Assembly (NCBI GenBank): GCA_902496345.1
Contig: CABVAP010000151.1
Location: 1 to 5,306, forward strand
DNA: 5,306 nucleotides
Origin: an uncultured Eubacteriales bacterium
GTDB taxonomy: Bacteria; Bacillota; Clostridia; Lachnospirales; CAG-274
Reading direction: 5' to 3'
In this document: piece after piece, positions 1 through 5,306 of the stretch
Numbering within the stretch: position 1 is the stretch's first letter
Layout: each line of letters begins with the position of its first letter
Position numbers and translations under genes: made by a program
The notes under the pieces: generated by a model
What the model was told of the DNA's origin: nothing
Seen by the model: only the letters and a program-made list of their open reading frames with translations
Databases searched by the model: none

Positions 1-1
1 T

Positions 2-30
2 TTTTAAATCTTTTTACTCAAAAAGTTACC
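2..30. repeat. Short AT-rich repeat with hairpin, copy 1
   Basis: The first copy of a sequence seen again at 107-137. Both copies share TTTTAAATCTTTTTACT followed by an A-run and GTT or GGTT, then ACC or CACC. Each contains a CTTTTT / AAAAAG inverted repeat around a 4-base loop (10-25 here). Copy 1 runs on into an ACGCCGTAGGC segment that copy 2 does not share. The arrangement suggests a dispersed intergenic repeat rather than a gene part. Its wider distribution cannot be seen from this window. Confidence 0.55.
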
Positions 31-106
31 ACGCCGTAGGCAAATAAATAGATTTCCGATAAAATCGAATTATAAACCAAAAACTGAAACCACCCTAAAA
101 CTAGTC

Positions 107-137
107 TTTTAAATCTTTTTACTTAAAAAGGTTCACC
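107..137. repeat. Short AT-rich repeat with hairpin, copy 2
   Basis: The second copy of the repeat at 2-30, 105 bases downstream in the same orientation. It differs by one C-to-T change in the hairpin loop (ACTC to ACTT) and small insertions after the right arm. The CTTTTT / AAAAAG hairpin lies at 115-130. The loop substitution leaves the stem intact, which fits a conserved stem but is too little data to prove selection. Confidence 0.55.
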
Positions 138-181
138 CCTACAAATCCCAATTTTTAAAGCATTTTAATTTTTCACAAAAC

Positions 182-200
182 GGTCAGCTCCTGCTGCACC
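182..200. other. GC-richer hairpin upstream of metG promoter
   Basis: GGTCAGC at 182-188 can pair with GCTG-C-ACC at 193-200, leaving a TCCT loop and one bulged C. It is a GC-richer island in a very AT-rich region and ends 14 bases before the putative -35 box of metG. No run of T follows on the + strand. On the - strand a short GTTTTG follows, but there is no minus-strand gene here for it to terminate. Function unknown: it may be an operator, part of a dispersed repeat, or chance. Confidence 0.3.
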
Positions 201-214
201 ACCAATAATAAAAT

Positions 215-243
215 TTGCATTTTTACAATACATAGTGTATAAT
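215..243 (+). promoter_or_regulatory. Probable sigma-A promoter of metG
   Basis: TTGCAT at 215-220 and a perfect TATAAT at 238-243 are separated by 17 bases. The -35 box matches the TTGACA consensus at only three positions, so the -10 box carries most of the support. Transcription would start near 250, giving a leader of about 56 bases before the metG start codon. Confidence 0.6.
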
Positions 244-305
244 AAAAAATTATGAACAAATGTCAAAAAACTTAAAAATAAATTTCAATAGGAGGATTTG
301 TTTAA

Positions 306-2297
306 ATGGCAAAAGAAAAATTTTATATTACAACTCCAATATATTATCCAAGTGATAAATTACACATCGGACACTCATATTGTACAGTAGCGACAGACAC
401 AATGGCAAGATATAAAAGAATGAGAGGCTACGATGTAAAATTTTTAACAGGTACAGATGAACACGGACAAAAAATCGAAAGAATAGCAAAAGAAAAAGGA
501 GTCAGTCCAAAAGAATACGTTGACGGAATAGTTGCGTGGGTAAAAGAGCTTTGGAAAACACTCGGCATAAGCTATGACTACTATATAAGAACAACAGACG
601 AGAAACACGTTAAGGCAGTACAAAAAATATTTAAAAAATTATACGAAAATGGGGACATTTACAAAAGTTCTTATGAGGGTTGGTACTGTACACCTTGTGA
701 AACATTCTACACAGAAAGACAGCTTGTAGACGGCAAATGCCCAGATTGTGGCAGAGAAGTTGAAAAACTTAAAGAAGAAAGTTATTTCTTTAGACTTTCA
801 AAATATCAAGACAGAATAATAAAACACATTGAGGAAAACCCTGATTTTATCCAACCAGCAACAAGAAAAAATGAAATGATAAACAACTTCTTAAAACCTG
901 GTCTTGAAGACCTTTGTGTTTCAAGAACATCTTTCAAATGGGGAATTCCTGTAGATTTTGACCCAAACCACGTAGTATATGTGTGGGTTGATGCCCTTTC
1001 AAACTATATCACAGCATTAGGTTATGGCTCAGATGATGACAGTGATTTCAAAAAATATTGGCCAGCAGATGTACACGTTGTTGGTAAAGAGATTGTAAGA
1101 TTCCATACAATCATTTGGCCAGCTATGCTTATGGCACTTGATTTACCATTACCAAAGAAAATTTTCGGTCACGGTTGGCTTATAATTGACGGTGGAAAAA
1201 TGTCAAAATCAAAAGGAAATGTTGTTGACCCTAAAGTATTGGTTGATAAATACGGAATGGATTCAATTAGATATTTCTTACTCCGTGAAATAGCGTTTGG
1301 ACAAGACGGAAACTTTACAAATGAGGCACTTATAAATAGAATAAATTCTGACCTTGCAAACGATTTAGGAAACCTTTTATCAAGAACAGTCGGAATGATA
1401 GATAAATATTTTGGTGGTGTTCTTCCAAGCGAACAAAAGGGAAATGAATTTGACGCTGACGTTAAGAAAGTAGCCGAAAATACAGTTGCAAAAGTAGAAG
1501 AATATATGGAAAAAATGCTCTTTAGTGATGCCTTTGCTGAAATATGGGTACTTGTAAGAAGATGTAATAAATACATCGATGAAACAACACCTTGGATTTT
1601 AGCAAAAGATGAAACTAAAAAAGCAGAACTTGCAGGCATAATGTACACACTTGCAGAAGTTCTCAGAATAGTAGCTATTTTAATTAGCCCAGGTATGCCA
1701 AACACACCAAAAGAAATCTACAAACAACTTTGCATAACAGACGAAAGCCTTAAAAAATGGGATTCTATACATAAATTTGGTAGTTTACCAAAAGAAGTAA
1801 AAATCGAAAAAGGTGCTGTTGTATTCCCAAGAATAGATGTTAAAAAAGAGCTTGAGGAATTGCAAGAGGCAATGGCAAAGAGCCAAAAAGAAAGCGTTGC
1901 AAATCAAGAAAAAGAAGAAAGCAAAAAAGACGCTAAAAAAGAAGATAAACAAGAAGATAAACAAGCTAATGAAATAATTACAATAGATGACTTTGCAAAA
2001 ATCAAATTAAGAGTTGGCGAAGTTATAAAATGCGAAAAAGTTGAAAAATCAGATAAACTTTTAAAATCACAAATCAAAATAGGTGATGAAGTAAGACAGA
2101 TTGTTTCAGGAATTGCAAACTACTACACACCAGAAGAAATGGTAGGCAAAAAAGTTGTTGTTGTTGCAAATCTCAAACCAGTAAAACTTAGAGGTGTTTT
2201 ATCAGAAGGTATGATTTTAGCAGCATCTGACGAAAATGGAAATCTTAAAACTATTACTGTTGACGGTGACATCGAAAGTGGTTCTGAAGTAAGATAA
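306..2297 (+). CDS. metG: Methionyl-tRNA synthetase
   Basis: Cytoplasmic class I aminoacyl-tRNA synthetase that uses ATP to charge tRNA-Met with methionine, for both initiation and elongation. The 663-residue product is full length for the form with a C-terminal extension. Visible parts are: the HIGH signature at residues 20-23; the connective-peptide zinc knuckle with cysteines 128, 131, 145 and 148 (two CxxC pairs); the KMSKS loop at 298-302; the helical anticodon-binding region to about 510; a Lys/Glu-rich, low-complexity linker at about 511-555; and a C-terminal tRNA-binding OB-fold (Trbp111/EMAP-like) at about 557-663. Such C-terminal domains usually dimerise the enzyme and help hold tRNA. 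AGGAGG at 290-295 lies 10 bases before the ATG and supports this start. It is monocistronic, with its own promoter and a strong terminator after it. All catalytic motifs are intact. Confidence 0.98.
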   Translation: MAKEKFYITTPIYYPSDKLHIGHSYCTVATDTMARYKRMRGYDVKFLTGTDEHGQKIERIAKEKGVSPKEYVDGIVAWVKELWKTLGISYDYYIRTTDEKHVKAVQKIFKKLYENGDIYKSSYEGWYCTPCETFYTERQLVDGKCPDCGREVEKLKEESYFFRLSKYQDRIIKHIEENPDFIQPATRKNEMINNFLKPGLEDLCVSRTSFKWGIPVDFDPNHVVYVWVDALSNYITALGYGSDDDSDFKKYWPADVHVVGKEIVRFHTIIWPAMLMALDLPLPKKIFGHGWLIIDGGKMSKSKGNVVDPKVLVDKYGMDSIRYFLLREIAFGQDGNFTNEALINRINSDLANDLGNLLSRTVGMIDKYFGGVLPSEQKGNEFDADVKKVAENTVAKVEEYMEKMLFSDAFAEIWVLVRRCNKYIDETTPWILAKDETKKAELAGIMYTLAEVLRIVAILISPGMPNTPKEIYKQLCITDESLKKWDSIHKFGSLPKEVKIEKGAVVFPRIDVKKELEELQEAMAKSQKESVANQEKEESKKDAKKEDKQEDKQANEIITIDDFAKIKLRVGEVIKCEKVEKSDKLLKSQIKIGDEVRQIVSGIANYYTPEEMVGKKVVVVANLKPVKLRGVLSEGMILAASDENGNLKTITVDGDIESGSEVR

Positions 2298-2304
2298 ATA
2301 TAGT

Positions 2305-2344
2305 AAAAAAGAGAACGTATGGCTTTGCCATACGTTCTCTTTTT
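2305..2344. terminator. Bidirectional terminator between metG and the MATE gene
   Basis: A perfect 13-bp stem, GAGAACGTATGGC (2311-2323) against its complement (2327-2339), closes a 3-base TTT loop. It is flanked by six A on the left and five T on the right, so both strands read as stem plus U-tract. It starts 7 bases after the metG stop and lies about 70 bases beyond the stop of the convergent MATE gene. It can therefore end both transcripts. Confidence 0.93.
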
Positions 2345-2413
2345 GTTTCAAAAATATTTTCAAAGGCTTAAGAACTCTTTTAGAATAAAAGATATTTCCT
2401 ACAACCCCATAAT

Positions 2414-3781
2414 TTAAGCAGTTTTTCCAATAGGTTTAATAACTTCCCTGTATACTTTAATAGTAAACACAGCACAGAATAAAGCACTTGCAATTTCTGC
2501 AATAGGGAAAGAGAACCATATAAGTGAAACGTCTGTACCCTCGCAGAATAAAGAGAATACATAAGCAGCAGGAAGTAAAATTATAAGCTGACGGAATACA
2601 GAAACGACAAGACTTAAAAATCCACGACCAAACGCTTGGAAACAAGAAAGCAAGATAACGTTAAATGCAGCAGGTATGAAACTCAAACTTATAACCTTGA
2701 GAGCGATTGTACCAATTGCCTCCATATCTGTAGACGCATCGAACATATCTAAGAGTTCTTTTGGGAATAATTGGAACACGGCAAAACCAACTACCATAAT
2801 ACAAACTGAACAACCGATTGCAAACTTGATTGTTTGAATTATACGGTCTTTTTTAGCAGCACCATAGTTGTAAGCAAGTATAGGTACCATTCCGTTGTTA
2901 AGACCAAACACAGGCATAAATATAAAACTTTGAAGTTTGAAATATACACCGAATACAGCAACAGCTGTATCAGAAAAATCTCCAAGAATTTTGTTCATTC
3001 CATAAACCATAATCGATGCAATCGACATCATAAGGATTGACGGTACACCAACAGAATATATAGTTTTTATTGTTTTTAAATGAGGTTTAAAACCTTTAAA
3101 ACTAAAGTTAATTTCGTGATTTTTCTTTAAATTAAAGAAAAGAGCAAGGAACATAGCACATATCTGACCGATTACTGTTGCAAGTGCTGCACCAGAAACA
3201 CCAAGTTCAGGAAATCCTAAAAGTCCAAAAATTAAAATAGGGTCTAAAATAATGTTTATAATTGCACCAATCCCTTGAGTAAACATAGTGTAAATAGTTT
3301 TTCCTGTTCCCTGTAAAAGTCTTTCTAATGTTATCTGACCAAATATACCAAAAGATAATACAGAGCAAATAGTTATATATTCTTTCGAATATTCCGAAAT
3401 TATAGGCGTAGAAGTCTGACTTTCAACATACATATCAACAAAGAAAAGACCAAATATTATAAATACAAGTGTACTTAACATAGCAAGGAAAAGTCCATTT
3501 GTTGCTGCCTTATGCACATTTTTTTCGTTTTTTTCGCCAAGGCTTCTTGATAAATAAGCATTTATACCAACACCAGTACCAGAAGCAATTGAAATCATAA
3601 GGTTTTGAACTGGGAACGCTATAGAAACAGCAGAAAGTGCATCTTGACTGACCTGTGCAACAAATATACTATCTACTATGTTATAAAGAGCTTGAACAAG
3701 CATAGATGCCATAATAGGTAGTGCCATAGACAACAATAATTTTTTTACGGACATAACGCCCATTTTATTTTCCTGTGACAA
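2414..3781 (-). CDS. MATE-family multidrug efflux transporter
   Basis: Inner-membrane cation-coupled exporter of the MATE family (NorM/DinF/MepA type), 455 residues, the usual length. About 12 membrane segments can be placed, roughly at 15-37, 47-75, 92-117, 134-156, 164-186, 193-216, 238-262, 271-298, 315-338, 355-380, 389-411 and 418-442. The family's two-lobe duplication shows in GTGVG...LSRSLGEKN (68-85) against GLNNG...AYNYGAAKKD (293-312). Other family features are ALYNIVDSIFV (31-41, with Asp37), LQGTGK (156-161), NIILDPILIFG (176-186) and QAFGRG (382-387). Members commonly expel cationic drugs and dyes; the substrate here cannot be told. I chose the TTG start because a perfect AGGAGG lies 8 bases before it and because an ENKMG opening like residues 4-8 is common in clostridial relatives. 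The alternative ATG at residue 7 has only a weak AGGA. The gene has its own promoter and shares a terminator with metG. Confidence 0.95.
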   Translation of the reverse strand: MSQENKMGVMSVKKLLLSMALPIMASMLVQALYNIVDSIFVAQVSQDALSAVSIAFPVQNLMISIASGTGVGINAYLSRSLGEKNEKNVHKAATNGLFLAMLSTLVFIIFGLFFVDMYVESQTSTPIISEYSKEYITICSVLSFGIFGQITLERLLQGTGKTIYTMFTQGIGAIINIILDPILIFGLLGFPELGVSGAALATVIGQICAMFLALFFNLKKNHEINFSFKGFKPHLKTIKTIYSVGVPSILMMSIASIMVYGMNKILGDFSDTAVAVFGVYFKLQSFIFMPVFGLNNGMVPILAYNYGAAKKDRIIQTIKFAIGCSVCIMVVGFAVFQLFPKELLDMFDASTDMEAIGTIALKVISLSFIPAAFNVILLSCFQAFGRGFLSLVVSVFRQLIILLPAAYVFSLFCEGTDVSLIWFSFPIAEIASALFCAVFTIKVYREVIKPIGKTA

Positions 3782-3789
3782 AAAAAATT

Positions 3790-3795
3790 CCTCCT
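3790..3795 (-). promoter_or_regulatory. Ribosome binding site fixing a UUG start for the MATE gene
   Basis: The minus strand reads AGGAGG here, with 8 bases before the TTG at 3781-3779. The next in-frame ATG (3763-3761) is 26 bases away, too far for this site. That ATG has only a weak AGGA of its own, inside the predicted coding region. Confidence 0.8.
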
Positions 3796-3800
3796 TTGTA

Positions 3801-3831
3801 AATCTATTCTGATATTATTCAATGATAGATT
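3801..3831. repeat. Operator-like inverted repeat over the MATE promoter
   Basis: AATCTAT (3801-3807) and ATAGATT (3825-3831) are perfect 7-base inverted halves separated by 17 bases. One half overlaps the -10 box and the other sits in the early leader. An inner TGA / TCA pair (3810-3812, 3819-3821) adds limited symmetry. This is the position expected for a repressor site at a drug-efflux gene, but no regulator gene is in view. In DNA this AT-rich, chance is possible. Confidence 0.3.
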
Positions 3832-3857
3832 ATAACGTTTTTCCTTACAAAAGTCAA
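3829..3857 (-). promoter_or_regulatory. Sigma-A promoter of the MATE gene
   Basis: On the minus strand TTGACT (3857-3852) and TATAAT (3834-3829) are 17 bases apart, 11 of 12 positions matching the vegetative consensus. Transcription would begin near 3822, giving a leader of about 40 bases. The promoter lies just past the tadA terminator, so the transporter can be transcribed independently of tadA. Confidence 0.85.
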
Positions 3858-3858
3858 C

Positions 3859-3890
3859 AAAAAAATCCTATATAAATGCCTTATATAAGG
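3859..3890 (-). terminator. Probable terminator of tadA
   Basis: Read on the minus strand, CCTTATATAA pairs with TTATATAGG around a GGCAT loop, with one bulged base, and is followed by A and then seven T. It begins immediately after the tadA stop codon. The stem is AT-rich, so termination may be incomplete. A competing perfect palindrome, GCCTTATATAAGGC (3878-3891), overlaps its base. The T-run ends two bases before the MATE -35 box. Confidence 0.7.
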
Positions 3891-4391
3891 CTATAAATCT
3901 ACTTTTAAATTATTTTTTTCCTGCTTTAATTTTTCACGTCTTTGTTTAAAAAAATCACTCATAATACTACTACATTTTTCTTGCATAATGCCCTCTGTAA
4001 CTATAACCTTGTGATTAAGACCGTCACAGTCAAGAATATTAAGTACAGAGCCACAGCAACCAGCCTTTTTGTTTCTAGTTCCGAAAACAACTTCTTTTAT
4101 TCTAGCTTGAACGATAGCCCCTGCACACATTGGGCAAGGCTCAACTGTCACAAATAAAATACAGTCTTCAAGTCGCCAATCTCCAATTACTTTGCTTGCC
4201 TCGTTTATTGCCTCGATTTCTGCGTGATAAAGTGGATTTTTCATTCCGTTTCTTTTATTATAACCTTTTCCGATTATCTGCCCATTATGCACAATAACAC
4301 AACCTATAGGAACTTCATCTTCAAGATACGCTTTTTTTGCCTGTTCAAGGGCCTTTTGCATATAATAGTCATAATCTAAAACAATTTCCAT
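3891..4391 (-). CDS. tadA: tRNA-specific adenosine deaminase
   Basis: Zinc-dependent cytoplasmic deaminase that converts adenosine 34 in the anticodon of tRNA-Arg(ACG) to inosine, so that one tRNA reads several Arg codons. The 166 residues are typical of the family. The cytidine/deoxycytidylate deaminase zinc site is complete: HAE at 56-58 supplies the zinc ligand His56 and the proton-shuttling Glu58, and PCPMC at 85-89 supplies Cys86 and Cys89. EVPIG at 26-30, GYNKRN at 43-48 and KKAGCCGS at 108-115 agree with TadA rather than with free-nucleoside or guanine deaminases. A lysine-rich tail follows from about residue 150. GAGG (4402-4399) lies 7 bases before the ATG. Terminator-like hairpins lie on both sides, so it seems a separate unit. 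The tadA-ffs-dnaX arrangement known in other Firmicutes is absent here. Confidence 0.96.
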   Translation of the reverse strand: MEIVLDYDYYMQKALEQAKKAYLEDEVPIGCVIVHNGQIIGKGYNKRNGMKNPLYHAEIEAINEASKVIGDWRLEDCILFVTVEPCPMCAGAIVQARIKEVVFGTRNKKAGCCGSVLNILDCDGLNHKVIVTEGIMQEKCSSIMSDFFKQRREKLKQEKNNLKVDL

Positions 4392-4421
4392 TTTTCAACC
4401 TCATAAGATAAAATTAACGAA

Positions 4422-4458
4422 CAAAAAAGACGGATTAAAAATAATCTCGTCTTTTTGT
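4422..4458 (-). terminator. Terminator after the dockerin gene
   Basis: On the minus strand AAAAAGACG and GATTA pair with TAATC and CGTCTTTTT, with one unpaired base and a 4-base loop, and the arm ends in six T followed by GTT. It starts about 30 bases past the dockerin stop and ends 30 bases before the tadA start. The opposite strand also ends in five T, but no gene is seen that would use it in that direction. Confidence 0.8.
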
Positions 4459-4489
4459 ATAACTCAAAATTTATTATTTTTCGAAATAA

Positions 4490-5128
4490 TTATTTTGTCA
4501 CAGTTTCTACTGGGAACTTATAAGTAGAATCTAAAGCTTTTTGCAAAATCATCGCAACATCAGCAGATGTAAATTCATCAACTTTTTGTTTTTGAATTTG
4601 AGCATTTTCAAAGCCTTTTGCTGTAATATCAACTGATGTAGGGTCAAGAACGTACTTCATAAGAACAGATGCGTCATTTATATCAAGCACACCGTCATTA
4701 TTAACATCACCATAAACAACAGTAACATCACCGTCAGCAGTAAAGTTAAATGCCATATATGCTGGGTTATCAATACCTGTACCACCTATACGAACAAAAT
4801 ATCTTGCACCAGTTGTTGCTGAATCAGAAAGTGAAAAGCTAAGAGTAAAGCTACCATTTTCACCTAAAGCAACGTCATCATTTTGGTCGATATAAACAAT
4901 CTGACCCAAGTCAAAAGTATTATTTTTAACACCTGTTGACATAACGGTAATACTCTGAGAATCTACTCCATTCTGGATACTACCTACAACATTAACTTTC
5001 TTTGTAGTTGTATCATACACAGCAGTAGAAATATCAACAGAAGTCTGAGAAACTTCATCAGCATAAACTCCAACAGCACTACAAGCGAGCATAACTCCTG
5101 TGATAAAACCTGAAATTAATTTCTTCAT
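4490..5128 (-). CDS. Secreted beta-sandwich protein with C-terminal dockerin
   Basis: A 212-residue exported protein. Residues 1-23 form a signal peptide: MKKL, a hydrophobic core, then VYA before Asp24 as a signal peptidase I site. LAC at 14-16 faintly resembles a lipobox, but Met at -3 is poor, so a lipoprotein is less likely. Residues about 30-130 are Thr/Ser/Val-rich alternating strands (KKVNVVGSI, GSFTLSFSL, ARYFVRIGG), resembling Ig-like modules of clostridial surface proteins. Residues about 138-206 form a type I dockerin-like domain. The first loop is canonical, with calcium ligands Asp141, Asn143, Asp145, Asp149 and Asp152. The second (about 176-199) keeps the helix but has lost most acidic ligands. 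Dockerins normally bind cohesins on scaffoldins or the cell surface; no cohesin or enzyme domain is present, so the role is unknown. ATG at 5128 is preferred over the upstream ATGs because of its ribosome site and signal peptide. Confidence 0.85.
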   Translation of the reverse strand: MKKLISGFITGVMLACSAVGVYADEVSQTSVDISTAVYDTTTKKVNVVGSIQNGVDSQSITVMSTGVKNNTFDLGQIVYIDQNDDVALGENGSFTLSFSLSDSATTGARYFVRIGGTGIDNPAYMAFNFTADGDVTVVYGDVNNDGVLDINDASVLMKYVLDPTSVDITAKGFENAQIQKQKVDEFTSADVAMILQKALDSTYKFPVETVTK

Positions 5129-5135
5129 TAAAAAA

Positions 5136-5141
5136 TCCCCC
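5136..5141 (-). promoter_or_regulatory. Ribosome binding site fixing the dockerin gene start
   Basis: The minus strand reads GGGGGA with 7 bases before the ATG at 5128-5126. The G-run overlaps an in-frame upstream ATG (5143-5141). Starting there, or at 5152, would put extra acidic or polar residues ahead of the MKKL signal-peptide opening. That makes the downstream ATG the best start. Confidence 0.65.
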
Positions 5142-5192
5142 ATTCTAAACATCTTTTCCGAATCAAGGTAAACACCAATCTCACACGCGTTT

Positions 5193-5221
5193 ATTATACC
5201 ACCAAATCAAATAATTGTCAA
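5193..5221 (-). promoter_or_regulatory. Perfect-consensus sigma-A promoter of the dockerin gene
   Basis: On the minus strand TTGACA (5221-5216) and TATAAT (5198-5193) are separated by exactly 17 bases, matching the vegetative consensus at all 12 positions. The start would be near 5186, giving a leader of about 58 bases. This predicts high transcription unless a repressor acts here. Two inverted repeats lie just upstream. Confidence 0.9.
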
Positions 5222-5236
5222 TTTATTATTAAAGAA

Positions 5237-5249
5237 TGGTATTTTACCA
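5237..5249. repeat. Inverted repeat upstream of the dockerin promoter (inner)
   Basis: TGGTA and TACCA flank a TTT spacer, forming a perfect 5-base inverted repeat 15 bases upstream of the -35 box. A related TTTGGT occurs in the promoter spacer on the minus strand, so the motif is partly repeated. It could be a regulator site; its short length makes chance plausible. Confidence 0.3.
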
Positions 5250-5255
5250 AATGTT

Positions 5256-5281
5256 AAAGTGTCAATGATTGGTTACACTTT
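5256..5281. repeat. Inverted repeat upstream of the dockerin promoter (outer)
   Basis: AAAGTGT (5256-5262) and ACACTTT (5275-5281) are perfect 7-base inverted halves with a 12-base spacer that itself holds CAAT-G-ATTG. A run of T continues to 5285, so on the + strand it resembles a weak terminator, yet no plus-strand gene precedes it. An operator, or a hairpin at the end of a neighbouring unit, fits equally well. Confidence 0.35.
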
Positions 5282-5306
5282 TTTTCTGTCAAGGGTAAGG
5301 TGGAGA

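Larger units (their letters stand above)
1..305. other. Non-coding leader region ahead of metG
   Basis: This 305-base stretch carries no open reading frame that looks like a gene on either strand. It is strongly AT-rich. It holds two copies of a short repeat (near 2-30 and 107-137), a weak CGAT-AAA-ATCG hairpin at 57-67, a GC-richer hairpin at 182-200, and the probable metG promoter at 215-243. The end of whatever gene lies to the left is not visible. No T-box or SAM riboswitch is recognisable. The predicted transcript start near 250 leaves a leader of only about 56 bases, too short for either. Confidence 0.7.

Noticed and set aside
85..100. A minus-strand AGGGTGG stretch that recalls the T-box core.
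   Set aside because: It is on the strand opposite to metG, is not followed by the complementary ACCGCG-type segment, and no minus-strand synthetase gene lies downstream.
165..231. A 22-codon minus-strand reading frame ending in a peptide resembling IIGGAAGADR, like a nucleotide-binding SLOG-type motif.
   Set aside because: It stops four codons after the motif, the upstream frame is low-complexity AT-rich sequence running into the metG promoter, and no ribosome binding site is seen. Most likely chance from the GC-richer hairpin.
1169..1705. Long minus-strand open frame of 178 codons inside metG.
   Set aside because: It lies antisense within a gene with intact catalytic motifs, has no ribosome binding site, and its composition is what the metG codons produce in reverse.
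2380..2645. Two minus-strand frames of about 60 codons overlapping the end of the MATE gene.
   Set aside because: They are other-frame shadows of the transporter's last membrane segments, with no start signals or recognisable protein content.
2834..3040. A plus-strand frame of 68 codons within the MATE gene.
   Set aside because: Antisense to a well-supported membrane protein, no ribosome binding site and no recognisable protein features.
3942..4157. A plus-strand frame of 71 codons within tadA.
   Set aside because: Antisense to the tadA coding region containing the conserved zinc-site codons; no initiation signal.
5260..5277. A TGTCA...TTACA element resembling a TnrA/GlnR nitrogen-control site.
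   Set aside because: The spacing between halves is 8 bases, not the 7 of the TGTNA-N7-TNACA consensus, and the target gene has no evident nitrogen role. Kept only as a generic inverted repeat.
5282..5306. Possible tail of a neighbouring gene at the right edge.
   Set aside because: Only 25 bases remain; no frame or stop can be assigned with any confidence.

Overview
The window looks like a piece of chromosome from a low-GC, Gram-positive anaerobe of the Clostridia, probably a gut or rumen relative of Ruminococcus or Eubacterium. The reasons are AT-rich DNA with A/T-ending codons, strong AGGAGG ribosome binding sites, consensus sigma-A promoters, A/U-tract terminators, and a secreted protein with a C-terminal dockerin. 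The genus is inference.

Four protein genes are supported. Bases 1-305 are non-coding and hold two copies of a short repeat with a small hairpin, then a GC-richer hairpin and a promoter. Next comes metG (306-2297, + strand), a full-length methionyl-tRNA synthetase with a C-terminal tRNA-binding domain. It converges on a MATE-family efflux transporter (2414-3781, - strand) across a near-perfect palindromic terminator that can serve both genes. Upstream of the MATE gene, on the same strand, lie tadA (3891-4391), the wobble adenosine deaminase for tRNA, and a small secreted dockerin protein (4490-5128).

The three minus-strand genes share a direction but do not look like one operon. Terminator-like hairpins separate dockerin gene from tadA and tadA from the MATE gene. 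The MATE and dockerin genes each have their own well-formed promoter (TTGACT-N17-TATAAT and TTGACA-N17-TATAAT). tadA has no clear promoter between the upstream hairpin and its start.

The genes are not functionally linked beyond two (metG and tadA) belonging to tRNA biology. I see no rRNA, tRNA, CRISPR array, insertion sequence or prophage gene. I found no convincing undescribed system. The least ordinary items are the dockerin protein with a degenerate second repeat and operator-like inverted repeats upstream, the UUG start of the transporter, the isolated tadA unit, and the repeat pair ahead of metG.
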